A DNA stretch of 64,000 bases from Pleodorina starrii (GCA_030267565.1 BRXU01000028.1:769001-833000); one strand, 5' to 3'. Shown: positions 36,201-48,713, numbered from the stretch's first letter. The notes: a model not told the origin generated them from the letters alone. Numbers and translations are program-made.

Positions 36201-39200
36201 GGCCGCGACTCACCATTCCCACAAACGTGTGCTCCCGCAGCACCTCCCCCAGCCCCGCATGTGTCCCGCCCTCCACCTCCGACCAAAGATCCAACACGAC
36301 CGGGTCCGCAGTCACCAGCGCCGGAAGCGACCGTCGAGTCGGTGCCCGCGCCGCCGCCGGGCCCCCGCCCCCGCCGCCGGCGCCCTCCTCCTCCCCGGGG
36401 CCCTGTCGCGCGTCTTCCTGGACCTGCGCGATGTGTGTGGACGGCAAGCCAAGGTAGTACTGATCAAGTGATCATCATCTTGGCCGCATCCACGGGTGGC
36501 GGAAACCCGTTTTCCAGCTCCCAAGCAGTGCCTACATGACCTGACCCGACCCGTCCGGAAACGCACCCTCAGCCTCCCCCTTCGCCACAGTCCCTTACTC
36601 GTGTCTGCCCCCACCCCCACCCCCACAGCCGCAGCAATCAATAGCAGGCGAAAGCGCTTTGCGTATATCCGATCACGATGTCGTCGCAGCTCGTCGGTCG
36701 GTCGGTCATTCGGGGAAACCGCCCAACGGACAGAACCTGCCGCCGCCGCCGCATCACACACGCGCATGTCGAACTCGCTCGCTCGCTCACCTCCCCGGGC
36801 ACCCCCGCGTAGGGCCCCAAGCCCAGCACCTCCGCCGTGACCAGCCCGGGCGGCAGCGCTCGGCCCGTCCGCGATTGGGGCTGGGCCTGGGGCTGGGCCT
36901 GGGGGTCCTGGGGGTCCGCCCGCAGTGAGCCGTCCGCGGCGGAGGGCTGCCGGGCGGCGGCGGAGCGCTTGCGCGCGACGCTGCCGCCGGCCGCTGCGGC
37001 GCGCGCGGCGTCGCCGGCGCCGCCGGCGCCGCCAGCGCCGGCGCCGTTGGTCTTCGTGAAGACAAAGGTATCGAGCGTGCCGGCCCTGATGCGGAGGCGG
37101 CGATCCTTATGATAGGGTTTGATGATGCTGATGCTGATGATGGTGATGGTGATGGTGATGGTGGGTGATGTGGGCAAAGAGGCAGGACCCGGGGGGAGGG
37201 GCACCCAGGCCAGTCCCGCGCCGCTCTGTTGTGGACTCGCAAACCCAAACATGACCCAAGCACCCCCTCCCCCTCCCATTCCCCACAGGAGCCCAGGAGC
37301 CCGAGTCCCAGAGGCTCCGAAACCCACCCACCCACCCACCGGTAGTCCACGCGGACGAGCTTCTCCGGCCGGTACGGCAACGCCGCTGCCCCAGCCCCCG
37401 CCGCCGCCGGCCGCTTGAGGTCCTGGCTCCCGCCACCGCCGCCGGCGAGCCCCCTCCCCGCCGGCGCCGAGGCCCTCCTCCGCCTTCGCCGCTCTTCCCC
37501 ATCCTCCTCCTCCCCACCTCCCTCTTCCTCCCCGTCATCCTCCTCTTCGCCGCCCTCCTCCTCGTTTGCCGCGCCGCCAGAGCCTAGACGGGCCTGTGAA
37601 CCCGAGCCCTGGCCCGAGCCCTGGCCCTGCGCGGTGAGCGGCAGCGCTGCGAAGGGCAGCTGCGACTGCTGCAGCGTGGCGGTGGCTGTGGTGGCGAACG
37701 TACGGCACTCGTTGGAGGCGAGCAGCTTGGACTCCACCGCGCGCCGGATCTCCTCAATCACCTCCACCTGCGCAGTACGGCGGCGGGTGACTCATGCGGT
37801 GGGTCGTATGCGGTGGGTCGTATGCGGTGGGTTGTGTGTGGTGGGTTGTGTGTGGTGGGTCGTATGCGGTGGGTCGTATGCGGTGGGTTGTGTGTGGTGG
37901 GTTGTGTGTGGTGGGTTGTGTGTGTTGGGTTGTGTGTGTCCGGTAGGTTGTGCCTAGGTCCGTGAGCTGGGGGCCGTGAGCGAAGGTTTGCGGGAAGCCT
38001 CACGGCGCGGAGGCCTCTCGGCGGACCACAACGGGGCGTGTGTGTGCGTGTGTGTATGAGTGTGCGCGTGTGTGTGTGTACGAGTGTTTGGGGGAGGAAG
38101 CGGCGTGAGAGCGCCCGTGGTGTCAACATGGCAGGACAGGACAGGACAGGACATGTGTGCATACGCCACACCATCGGAGCTTCGCCCCTTCCGAAACGTG
38201 TGACGCGCCGCCTGCAGAGCCCTGCATAACCCTTCAAACTCCCCCTCCAAAACCCCCCAAAAAAACCCTAAGAAACCCCCAAAAAAACCCTAACCTCACC
38301 ACCACCACCCTCCTTCCCCCCCCTCCCCCCGTTCCCACCTGGTGCATGAAGCCGACCTCCCGCTTGGTTGGGTGCATGTTGACCTCCACCTGCCGCGGAG
38401 GCAGCCGCACGTCCAGAAAGATCCAGGGGCGGGCCGCCTTGGGCAGCAGCGTGCCGTACAGCCCCTCCAGGCAGCGCCGCAGCGGCGAGCACTCCACGCA
38501 GCGGCCGTTGATGAACAGCACCAACACCGTCTTCTTACCGGAGCCGTAGTTGGCGCCAGAGATGAGGCCCTGAGGGGGACAGAGCGGGGGAGAGCGGGGG
38601 AGAGGGGTCAGGGAGTGATATGCTCCTTTATAAAACAATGGGTCGGGGGAGAGGGGGAAGAGGGGGAGAGGGAAGGGGGGAGATCGAAAGGAGCAGCGCA
38701 GGGAGGGAGGGAGGGAGGCGAGGCGAGGTGATGGAGGGAAGGAGGGGAGGAGGCGAGGCAGGAGGCAGGAGGGCCCCCACCAGTGATCAGGCCGGAAGGC
38801 GGTTAGAGGCATGAGATGGAAAGGGTATTGGGGTGTTTCAGGGTAAAGGGCGGTGAGAGGCATGCGTGCAAAGGTCAGGCGGAGACGGAAAGGGCAGAGG
38901 CGCACCTCGACGCGCAGACCCATGGGTCCGTCCACCGGCACCTCGGGCCCCGTGCCGCCGCCCGCCGATACGCACAGCGGCAGCAGCTCCCGCGCCACCT
39001 CCGTGCCGTACACCGACCGTACGGCGTCCACGCGCGATCCGGCTGCGGTGGTCGAGATGTCGGGCCTGGAGTCCCCCTGGCGGCGGCAGGTGAGCGCCAC
39101 TCCGGTGCTGTACACCGCGTAGCGACCCACCACATCCAGAATGAGGCCGTACTCCTCCGTGGCGGACTTGAGGGCCTGGAGGCAGAGGGGGAGCAGCGGG

Positions 39201-40620
39201 GGGGCAGGGGAGTGGGGTGAAGCAGGGTTTGGGGTTTGAAGCGGTGCACACATACCCCAAAAGAGGGTGAAGCGAGTGTGTGTGTATGTGTGAGGTGTGT
39301 TAGGAGGTGGGTGGGTGGGTTGATGGGTCTCTTTCCTGGCCGCCACCGCCCCATCCGCAGCGCAGGAGTACGGCATGGTGCAGTGTACGGTGCCGTACCT
39401 TTCTCCGTGTGGGCACGTTGTAGAATAGGTCCTCCACAGTTATGGTGGTGCCGGGCACTGCGGCGACGGGTCGGGGCCCAGGGGGCTCCATCTCGCTGTC
39501 CTGGGGCCCGAGAGAGCGAGAGGGGTGGGGGCGGGGGGAGTGGGTGGGTGGGGGGTGGGGGGTGGGGGGCGGGGAAGGAAGGGACACGGGGCTCGTTGGT
39601 GCAGGAGGGAGGTGCGGGGAGGTGAGGTGAGGTGAGGGGGCACCCGGGCCCCCTCAGTGAGTGAGGGGACACGCGCGCATGCGTGCAGGAAAGACACAGG
39701 AAGGGAGGCAGCCGGGCCGGAGACCAGCACCAAAAGGCAGCGCCCCTTTCCCCCCCGGCCCGTAACCGTCCCTTCGCTGCGCTATCTTAGGGGTTTTCCC
39801 GCCCCCCGGCCCTCCCCGGCGCCCCCCGGCTCCCCCCTTGCGCCCCTTCCGCTCCGCACCTTGAATGTGACCCTGTATCCGTACTGCGCCCCACGTGCCA
39901 TGGTTGTCACGCTCATGTGCGACACGAAGCTGATGGAGCACAGCGCCTCCCCGCGGAAGCCCAGTGTGGAGATGGTCTCCAGGTCCTCGTACTGCCGGAG
40001 CTTGCTGGTGGTGTGGCGGTGGCACAGGATGGGCAGGTCGTCCTTCTGCGGGTGGGGGGGGACAAAAAGAAGACACCGCAAAGCGAAGGGACGGAGACGG
40101 CGTTAGCGAACGGACCCGGAACACTTCAGCAATACGTACCGAGCGGGGCGGGGCGGGGCGGGGAGGGAGGGAGGAAGGGAAGAAGAGAGGAAGGGAGGAA
40201 GGGGGCGGGGGTGGGTGCAGATTGGGGCTTACTTCTGGTGCCAGTTCGCAGTTCCACACCCACCCACCAGCCCGCCCTCGCCACACCCGTATGTACTCCG
40301 CAGCCATTGCGCCCCCACCCACCCACCCCACCCAACCCGCGCCCGGCCCCCACCCGTATTCCGGAGCCGTTGTCCGTGATCTGCAGCAGCTTGTTGCCTC
40401 CCTCCTTGACCGTCACGCTGATCTGGGTGGAGCCGGCGTCCAGGGAGTTCTCCAGCATCTCCTTCAGGGCGGAAGCGGGCCGCTGGATGACCTCCCCCGC
40501 GGCGATCTTGTTGACCACGTTTTCGTCCAGCTTGCGGATCACCGGCGGGGGCGCCGCCGCCGCTGCCCGGACGGTACCTCCCGCGGTCGCGGCAGCGGCC
40601 GCGGAGGCGGTGGCCGCCAT
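33203..40620 (-). CDS. MLH1: DNA mismatch repair protein MLH1 (14 exons, 964 aa)
   Basis: MutL homologue. In eukaryotes MLH1 pairs with PMS1/PMS2- or MLH3-type partners in the nucleus to act after MutS in mismatch repair. Exons: 40620-40354, 40045-39860, 39500-39399, 39175-38906, 38569-38339, 37767-37340, 37085-36791, 36423-36214, 35717-35617, 35276-35177, 34812-34707, 34364-34231, 33901-33554, 33319-33203; phases all agree. The N-terminal GHKL ATPase has [11 protein letters not shown] (E54 and N58, equivalent to the human catalytic Glu34 and Mg-binding Asn38), DNGSGI (83-88), TTSKL (101-105) and GFRGEAL (118-124), then [13 protein letters not shown] and [12 protein letters not shown]. The linker (about 353-590) has an acidic block followed by RRRRRR. 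The C-terminal domain ends in the diagnostic FERC. It is longer than human MLH1 (756) because of Gly, Ala and Gln insertions. The start ATG is followed by an Ala-rich leader. Confidence 0.97.
36118..36165 (-). repeat. Intron-resident dispersed repeat, copy in MLH1 intron 8
   Basis: Read on the minus strand, 36139-36118 is GACGGCGTTAGCGAATGGAC leading into CC, one base different from the copies at 9519 and 40096. It is preceded by GCAGCGGAGAAGGA. It lies inside the intron 36213-35718, in the sense orientation of MLH1. Confidence 0.65.
37796..37942 (+). repeat. 14-bp tandem repeat in MLH1 intron 5
   Basis: About ten units alternate between GGGTCGTATGCGGT and GGGTTGTGTGTGGT, inside the intron 38338-37768. 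The two unit types occur in blocks, suggesting duplication of a larger segment. Confidence 0.85.
39757..39791 (-). repeat. Probable partial copy of the intron-resident repeat, MLH1 intron 2
   Basis: On the minus strand it reads AGCGCAGCGAAGGGACGGTTACGGG in blocks that match GCAAAGCGAAGGGACGGAGA of the intron 1 copy. The GGCGTTAGCG core is missing. It lies inside the intron 39859-39501. Confidence 0.4.
40064..40117 (+). repeat. Intron-resident dispersed repeat, copy in MLH1 intron 1
   Basis: AAAAAGAAGACACCGCA, AAGCGAAGGGACGGA and the core GGCGTTAGCGAACGGACCC follow in order. The copy lies inside the intron 40353-40046, antisense to MLH1. Together with the copy at 9487 it is the best preserved member in the window. 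Confidence 0.7.
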
Positions 40621-41408
40621 GGTGTGTGGCGAAAGAGAATGTGTGTATTTAGGACTGGCGGGAAGTGCGGAAGCTGCCGAAGCGTGGGCGTTGGTGGCGG
40701 GCTGGGACGCTGTCCCGTCGTCAGGGGAGGGGCTGTTGTAGGGATCCTGGCCACATGGTATCGGGGGGAGTGTCGCGGGACCCCGCTTGGCCTAGGGTGG
40801 GCACAGCCTGAAAACCTATGGGGCGCCCGGGTTTAGGTCCCGCGGAGGCGGGCGTTGAGAGCGCTCGGAAAGCGCGCGCTTCGTTGTTGATTTCAGTGGG
40901 ATTGTTTAGGGCTGGCCACGTGCGTAGGCTAAAACGTAACAAGGTTTTCGGTGTGAGGCGCGTTGTGGCGCGTCCGGGCGGTGACTGTCGAATCCGGACA
41001 GCTAGCTCGTCGTGTTTTAGTACGGTGTTAACGCAGCATCGCCTTTCAAGCTGCGTTGCAACGATTCTGCTGCGTTTCGGCACCGAACGGGGCAAATCGC
41101 CATGCAAATCCTTTGGATCCAAATACGACCACAGCGGACCGACTTATGTCTGCGTGCATGCAATCAGCGCGCCAAGGCCCCATGCTCTTAGATACAGAGG
41201 TTTTTTTTCGCTGACTGGGCGGCACGTTTCAGTTGAGGCACGGGCTTGCATAGGTTTAAGAAGCCCACGAACTGACAGCCAATTCGACGCGTGAAAGTTG
41301 CGCCTCGCTATTCTTACCTAGGATTCTTTATACATGCAATTTTAAGGCTGTGAAGAGCGCTCTGCTTGGGCGAGGCCCGTTTTCACAAGTGGAAATTCCG
41401 GCGCGAGG
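40621..41408. promoter_or_regulatory. Candidate bidirectional promoter between MLH1 and CDT2
   Basis: 788 bp lie between the MLH1 start (40620, minus) and the CDT2 start (41409, plus). GGCGGGAAG at 40657-40665 resembles an E2F site read on the other strand (CTTCCCGCC), one mismatch from TTTSSCGC. No other element was recognised. Confidence 0.5.
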
Positions 41409-44400
41409 ATGCGTCCGCGAGGCCACAGCCTTGCGCAAGGACTGTTAAACCGCGAGCTTGGACGACCTGCGACTCGTAAGCCACTGCGAGCGCTTGGCGT
41501 CGAGGACGGCGCAGAAACCTGCAAACACCTTCGGACGATTTGAACATGCAGGCGGATATGTCAGCCAGCAATGGCAGCAGGAGAACCTTCTTTCCAAGCT
41601 CGACTTTGAAGCCAGCCCCACAATAATTCCGCTGCCTCCAGCCGTCGACACCGCGGGGCTCCCTATTGTCGCAAAATTCAACAAGGTGCGCTCCCAGCTT
41701 GTTCCTTTCCTGGCACACCTCGCAGCGCTTGCCGGCCTGTGCACACAAAATTTTGAGCCGTGCTGCACTTGTCTTGCAACTGTAGTGATTTCACCACGCG
41801 TTGCCCATGTGTTTTTGCACGCACACACAGAACCCCTCCTTTGGCAACGGCCAGCTGCTCGCCGTCGGCGGCGAGGAGGGCGTCGTCACCATTGCGGACG
41901 CCGAGAGCGTGGCGGCCATTGAGCGGGGGGCCCTGGACGGCAGCTGGCGCCTGCGGGCGCACTGGCCGTGCCACCGTAACAGCATCTTCGACCTAGCGTG
42001 GGCCAAGGTAGGGCGCGCGGACTCGAAACACGGCATCGCATCCGCGCCTTGTTCGCATCCCTGCTGCTAAACGCGGGCCGTCTATCGCTCACGTCTCGCG
42101 CAGAATGATTCTGTGCTCTACACGGCTTCTGGCCACCAGCAAGTGGGCATGTGGGACACAGACACCGCCAGGGCCTTGGCGGTGGCCGAGGGCCACGAGG
42201 GCTCGGTCAAGTGCATCTCGCCGCTGCACCTGTGCGAGGACGTCTTCGCGACAGGTGCGTTCCGGGTTTTGTGCCCCACACACCCACCCACCCGGTTTGG
42301 GCTCACTGTAAAGTTGGGTTCACTCACTCAACCCCTGAGCATTTCTGAAGGACGCTCCCGGGAATGAAGGCGGGTCTTTCCGCAGAGCATACCAAAGACG
42401 CTGCGCGAATTCCGAATCCGCTGCGTCACGATCCATTTTCATTTTCGCGCCCCTGCGTGGTGTCACCGCTCGCCGCCGCTCCCTCCCCCCAGGTGCCCGG
42501 GACGGGCGCATGATGCTGTGGGACGCCCGCTGCCCGGGCTTCAGCGGCCAGGCCCCTGCCGGCGGGCGCCGCGCGCAGGGCGGCACGGACCTGGACTCGG
42601 CGCCGGTCATTTCGCCGGTGTGGGTGCAGGAGAACGCGCACGCGCGGCCCGCCGCCACGGCCGCTAGGACCTCGACCAAGCTCGCCAAGCCCGCGGCCGT
42701 GACGGTGACGTCTGTGGTTTTCCTGCCGTACTCGTACCTGCTGGCTTCGTCGGGCGCCCACGACACGGTCGTCAAGCTGTGGGACCTTCGGATGCACGGA
42801 CTGCCGCTGTGTGATGTGGAGCTGCCCAAGCCAGCTGTTCGCGCAGGTACACGGAGCGCGTACACGATCACGGATCCGTCTCTTCCTTAACTTAAAGTTT
42901 CCCCAAAAAAATCCCTAAAATCCCTAAAACCCTAAAGATCTGTGCGGTCGCGAGTGACAGCGGTGCGGGGGATTGTGACGGTGGCGCAACTGGGTGTGCA
43001 CACGTGTGTGCAGAACCTTCCATTGTGTCTTCTTTTGGAAGTTGCATGCGGATGCATGCCTGAATGCTGTGCGTTGTCCGAGCCAAGGGATTACCAAGCA
43101 GTCTGATGGATGATGGGTTACCAGTACACGCTCTGCGCAAATTGCACGCACACGGTAACAACAACAACTACAGAGAGCGCAACTATCCGGACGTTCCGGG
43201 CTAGACATCCCTCACTTGCAAACAAACCCCCACCTGCCCACGCGACCCAGGACGAGCCAAGGGCAGCAAGGCGGCCGACGCTGGCGCCTGCAGCCCTCCA
43301 CACGAGGTGGCCGAGTTGACGTGCCCGACACGCGCCTCCGCAGTGGGGGTGACGCACCTGGCCGTGTCCGAGTCAGGTGAGCCCCCGCCCGCCCCCTCCT
43401 CCCACCAGGGCAAAAAAAACCCAAAGCCACGTGCCTCGCCAGACCCGCGCGAGATGCAATTCACCCCAACCTTTCAGGGGCCGGTCGACAACTTGGGACC
43501 GCGCACGCGCATGCAGTACACGTTGCATGCGCGCTTTGCTGGAGCGTTGAGCGCGTTAAGGCCCTAGGTCATGCAACTCATCAAACCCACATGGCACACG
43601 GGTCTCAGTCCCACTCCACCATTACGGTGGTTGGTCGCTCATGTCTGCTCTTATCCGCCGCTTACGCCGCCCGATTGCGCCCTATTGCCCCCCAGGCGAC
43701 CGCCTGCTGGTCAGCTGCCTGGACTCGCAGCACCACCTCTTTTCCCTCGGCCGCCTCGCCTCCGGTCCGCTGGCCACCTGGCGCGCACCGCCGCCGGCCT
43801 TCAAGGCCAGCTTCTACATGCGGAGCGCCTTCAGCCCCTGCGGGGACTACGTCCTGTGCGGCTCCCGCGACTGCGGAGCGCACATTTGGCACACAAGCGA
43901 CCCGCAGCGCGCGCCCATTGCGCTGCCGCACGAGCGCGAGGTGACGGGTGTGGCGTGGTGCGCCCGCGACTGGGCCAAGGTCGCCACGTGCAGCGATTCG
44001 GGCGAGGTCCGGCTGTGGACGTTGAACCGGCTGCCGGCGCGGGAGACGCGGCGGGCCGACGAGGGGGAGCACGAGGCGGTGCCTGCCATGTCGAGCCACG
44101 TGGCGGAGCTGGAGGCGGACGGCGCTGCCGGCGGGGGAGATGCGGGTGCCGAGCAGCGACTGTTGCACAAGCGGGGCTGTTTGAGGGCCGAGCGCACCGC
44201 AGCGGCTGCTGCTGGGCAAGGTGAGGCTCCTCTGTCGCGGCATGGGGGAGGAAGGGGGGATGGGTATGATGGCAAGGAGGGGGAAACTTCGGCCCGGTCA
44301 GATCTGATCTGGGGCGTTTGATGACTTTTGCCGTCTGTGGCGCCAAACGACCGCTGCAGCGTATGCCCTTGTCATTGCGATGCCGCCGCTTTGGACACGT

Positions 44401-47400
44401 TTCCAATCCATGGTGCCCGCTGCCCGCTGCTTTACTGAGAATGTGCCCCCTATGTGCCGTGCCATGCCGTGCCGTGCCCTTACCCCCCTGCCTCGCAGCC
44501 GCGCCACTTCCCGCGGCCCCCGCCCCATCCCGCAAGCCGGTCGTCAGACGCACCGTGCAGCTGCGCCTCAACCTGAACCTGATGCGGGCGCCCCTCCCCG
44601 TCCCCGCACCGCCTGCGCCCCAAACGGCGCCCGCACCTGCGCCTGCGCCTGCACCTGCGCCAGCCCCGGAGGCCGCCGTCCCACCTTCCCGAACCGAGTC
44701 CGCCGCCGGCGACCTGCCCAGCGCCAACGTGGCGCTGTTTGCCGTGATGGAGGCGCCAGGAGCCGCAGCAGCGGCGCACGCAGCCATCGCCACCGCGAAG
44801 GACTGCGCGATCTTCTCACCGCCTGGAGGCATCAAAGGGGGCCTGCTGGATGGTGGCAAGCCGCCCGCCGGCGCCGCGGCCGTCCGCGCGACCGCACTCG
44901 CCTCGCCCGTGTCCAGCGGGCCCGTGTACCCCGCGCCGGCGGCGGGGCTGGCCTCGGTGCGCCGCGCCAGCGTGCTGCCGCCGGTGCCCATCTTCAGCCC
45001 TGCTATCAACTGCTGGCAGCAGCAGCAGCAGCGGCCCAGGGTGGACCTTGACGGCTGCGTGGCGCCGGCAGCAGCAGCAGCTGCGCCGCCGCCGCCGCCT
45101 GAGGTTACCGCGAGGAGCGGCAGCGCTTTCGCCTGCGGTGGTCTGGAGGCCGCCATGAAGGGCCTGGCGCACGTGCGCACGCAGTCCCCGGCCCGGATGG
45201 CGGCGCGGCGCGGCGGCGAATTCGAAGCCGGCGCCGACCTCGATGCCTTTGCCGGTTACGGCGCGCGGTCCGGGGAGCCGAGCAGCGGCCCGCACGACCC
45301 GCTGTTTGCCGGAAAGCCGCCGCCGCACTCGGACCTTCAGCAGGGCCAGTTCGCCTTTCCGCCGCCCCCGGGCTCCTTCCAGGCCGCACGCGCCCCGGCC
45401 GTCTCGCCGCGCGCCACTCCGGGGAGCTTTAACCGGTTCCGCTCCCGGTTGGGACCGTTCAGCCCCTCGCGCTCGTCCATCAGCAGCGGCTCGGGCCCCT
45501 TTGCCGGCGGCTTGAACAGCGGCAGTCACAGCAGCGGCGGCGGCGCCTGCGGCACCCCCACCGGCAGCCAGCAGCGCTACACGCCGGGCTCGGGACATGG
45601 GCACAACAGCCACCAGCCGCCACAGGGCGTCGTGGACCAGATCCTGCGCAACTCCCCACGGTACGGCAGCCGGACGGGCCCTGTCGGCGGCGGTGTAGAC
45701 GCGATGCTGTCGCCGCGGTACCGTCGTACAAGCGCCGAGGACCTGGAGGGCGGCGTCCAGCGGAGGCTGTTTGAAGCGGCCGACGGAGAGGCAGAGAATG
45801 CCGGACCGCAGCAGCTGTTTGGCGCGGCGGAGGCGCCGCTGCCGGGTCCCGGTGGCGCCAGTCATGCGCCGCGAGCCGGCCACGGCAGCGGCGCGGACGT
45901 TGTAGCTGCCATTGACAGCCTGCTGCAGCATGGCGGCGGTTTCGGAGCCGCGACCGCTCTCGCGGCGAACACGCCGCGGTTATCTTCGCCGTCTCCGGTC
46001 GCGTACGACGTCCAAGACGGCCAGGACGTCGGTCCGGCGCTGCGCTACCGCGCAGAGCACCCGGATGACCCGGGGCCTTATGTGGGTCTCTTCGACGATG
46101 GCACGGCGGTGGCTGCTGCAGCCGACCAAGCTGCCGCCGTCGGGCGCAGCTTCCGAGGCGCGCCGATGCCTGCGCCCGACGCCGCGCTACGCTTCGCCCC
46201 CGCCCCGGACGCCGCGGCGATGCTCTTTGCGTGGGACGGCTTCTACTCGTCGGACCGCCTGGCCGGCGCCGGCGAGGATGGCGGTCGGGAGGTGGGCGAG
46301 TGGGCGCTGCGGCGGTCGGGCGGCGGCGAGAGCGGCGGCGGCGGCGGCGGCTTTCTGATCCCGAGCGGCGGCGGTCAGGGGAACGACGATGACTACGATT
46401 GGGACTTTGATCCCTATGGCGACAAGGAGAACACGCCCCCGCCCGAGCCCCTGCCCCCCGCCGCGCCGACGAGCAGCGCCTCGGCCGGCGGCTCCGGTGC
46501 CCCCTTTGCATCGCCCTCGTCGTCCTCCCAGCGTGACGCGCGGGGGCCGGAAGATGAGCAACCTCTGCCGCTGCCGCTGCTGCGGCCGGTGTCATCCACG
46601 CCCACCCGAGCCCCCGAGGCAACAGCTTCAGCAGCCGTGGCGGCAGCGACTACGGCTGCTGCCGCGGCTGCAGCAGCCCCGGCGACGTCCACGGAGCAGC
46701 GCCGCGCGCGCATGGCGACTCCCTTCGCCGCGGCGCACTCCTTCCCCTTCCCCTTCCCTGTAGCGGCGCCTGACTTGGCCCCTCCGCAGCCCCAGGCAGC
46801 TGTCCGGGCCGAGAGCGTCCCCTCGCTGCACAACGAGCCCACCGTAAGCGCCGGAATCGCCCCAAGCAGCAGCGGCGGCGGCGCGGTGGGCAGCTACCAG
46901 AGCAGCGGCAGCGCAGACGACGGAGAGGTTGTGGATGAAATGCCGAGCCTGGACCCAACGTGCTTGATGCGCGCGTTCGCCGGTAGCCCTGATGGCGGCG
47001 GCATGGATAGCGATGGTGAAGGGGCGGCGGCGGCAGCGGCGGCGGCAGCTGTTCGTAGGCAGCAGCAGTCTGCACGTCACCACCAGCTCGACACGGCGCC
47101 CGAGGAGAACGCCGCCGGGGGCGACGGCGGCTCTGCGAGGCCCGACACCCTCACGCCGACGAAGCGGCCGCGCCGTTCCTACAGCTTCACGGACGACCAC
47201 GGCAGCCCCACCGACCGGTCTCCCTCCCCGACGCGGCGGGTGCGGTCGACGGGCGTCTTGGCGGGGCTGGCGGCCCCGACGCCCCGGCGGGCGGGAGCCT
47301 ACGCTGCGGCCATGCCCTCGCCCTGCGTCCGCGGCGGCGGCGGCGGCGGCCAGAGTCGGCTGGCGCCGGCTCCCGGGGCTGGGTACCTGGTCACCGCAGC

Positions 47401-48661
47401 TGTGACCGCCGCCGCCGGCATCGGCTCGGAGAGCCCCATGCCCAAGGTGGGCACAGCCTCCCGGACAGGCAACCGCAACACGCCCGCATCGCAGGAGTTT
47501 TTCCGCCGCCGCGCGGCGGAGGAGCGCGACCGCGCCAACGTGTCGCCCTTCGGCTTCGGCATGTTTGCCGGCGCGGAGACGCCGGGCGGCGGCGGCGGCC
47601 ACGGCAGCGGCAGCGTCCGGCCGCCGCGCACCGCCTCCCGCCTGGCGCACCACGACGCGGGCTTTTTGGCGGCCACGCGCCAGCCAATGGGCGCGGCCGC
47701 TGACGACTCGCCGCTCGAGGATGACCCCGAGATGGGGCCAGTGCACCGAAGCATGCGGTCGCTGTCGTGCGTGTTTGAGACACAGGGCGGCAGCACGCAG
47801 GGCGCCAGCACGCAGGTGGTGCCCTGCACGTTCCCCGCTGAGGAGGACGAGGAGGTGGCCCGGGAGGCGGGTCAGGTCCGGCGCCTGGAGCTTCTTCCAA
47901 TGGAGGAGGAGCGGACCGTGTCGTCCCCGCTCGCGCGCCCGACGGCCTCCTCGGCTGGTGGGCTGATGGGCATCGGGGCGGTGGATGACTGCGATGGAGG
48001 CGGGTACTTCGAGCCCGGCGCGGCCGACGGCTGCGAGCCCGCGGGCCGCAAGCACAGCTTCCATTTCCCCAGCGTCTTCGCCCGCGCGTCGCAGCAGCAG
48101 CCGCAGAACAGCCGCCAGGGCTCAGCTGCGTCGGCGCTGCAGTACATCATACTGGACGAGAGCAGTCGGAGCTTCCCCGTCGCTGCTGCGAGCGAAGGCC
48201 TGGCCATGCGCGGCGGAGGGCCGGGCTTGCAGACGGCATGGAGCGGGCACGGCCTGTCCGGGCCAGTGCAATCGGGGCCCAGCTTTGGCGGCGCGGCGGG
48301 GCTGCCGGAGCTGCTGGCGCTGTCGTCGGGCCCCGGCGGCGGCGGCACCTCGACTGATGGCCCCCCGCAGCCCTCCGCCTTGCTCGCCGCGTTCCCAAGG
48401 CTGGGCTCTGACGCCGGCGGAAGTGCGGGGCCGCCCTACGGGCCCGGCGCGGCGAAGCAGCCGCAATCGCAGCTGCAGGCCGGGTTTGATTTCTCGCTGC
48501 TGCGAAGGCACCGGCAGCAGACGCTCCGGCAGTGCTGGGGGGCGTCGGAGCGTCACCCAACGCCGGTGGCCATGCGGCCGGCGGCGGCGGCGGCCCCGCT
48601 GCCGCCGTCGCGGCCGCCTCTGGGTCCCACTGGCCTGACGTCACCCAAGTACTTCCGTTGA
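41409..48661 (+). CDS. CDT2: CDT2/DTL-like WD40 substrate receptor of CRL4 ubiquitin ligase (8 exons, 1898 aa)
   Basis: Orthologue of Cdt2/denticleless, which docks on DDB1-CUL4 and directs PCNA-dependent degradation of replication factors such as Cdt1. Exons are 41409-41475, 41552-41685, 41831-42007, 42104-42254, 42493-42846, 43251-43376, 43696-44220 and 44499-48661, with all phases consistent. The WD40 part (about 25-470) shows AHWPCHRNSIFDLAWAK, two DDB1-binding WDXR boxes, WDAR (186-189) and WDLR (273-276), VSESGDRLLVSCLDSQHHLF, SFYMRSAFSPCGDYVLCGS and EVTGVAWCARDWAKVATCSD, which follow the human protein closely. The roughly 1390-residue last-exon tail is disordered and Gly/Ala/Ser/Pro-rich. 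It contains a KEN motif (1154-1156, DKENTPPPEP) and a basic TPTKRPRRSYSF block. Human DTL has only 730 residues. I found no clear PIP box at the C-terminus (LTSPKYFR). The start was chosen because MRPRGHSLAQGLLNRELG joins in frame through a 76-nt intron; the next exon has no ATG. Confidence 0.94.
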
Positions 48662-48713
48662 GCGTTGTGCTGTTGCTGAAACACGTGTGCTGCCAGGCGC
48701 GGTTCTCTGAGGC

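Noticed and set aside
41476..41514. A 39-nt first intron for CDT2 ending at GGCGCAG
   Set aside because: Too short. The 76-nt alternative ending at CATGCAG (41551) is also in frame and more plausible.
44318..44498. Extension of the last CDT2 exon upstream to 44318
   Set aside because: The reading frame is open there, but a CCTCGCAG acceptor at 44498 joins in phase to the WD40 exon ending at 44220. The extra segment is intron.
46628..48064. 478-codon minus-strand ORF opposite the CDT2 tail
   Set aside because: Mirror of a biased GC-rich coding exon, with no start context and no motif.
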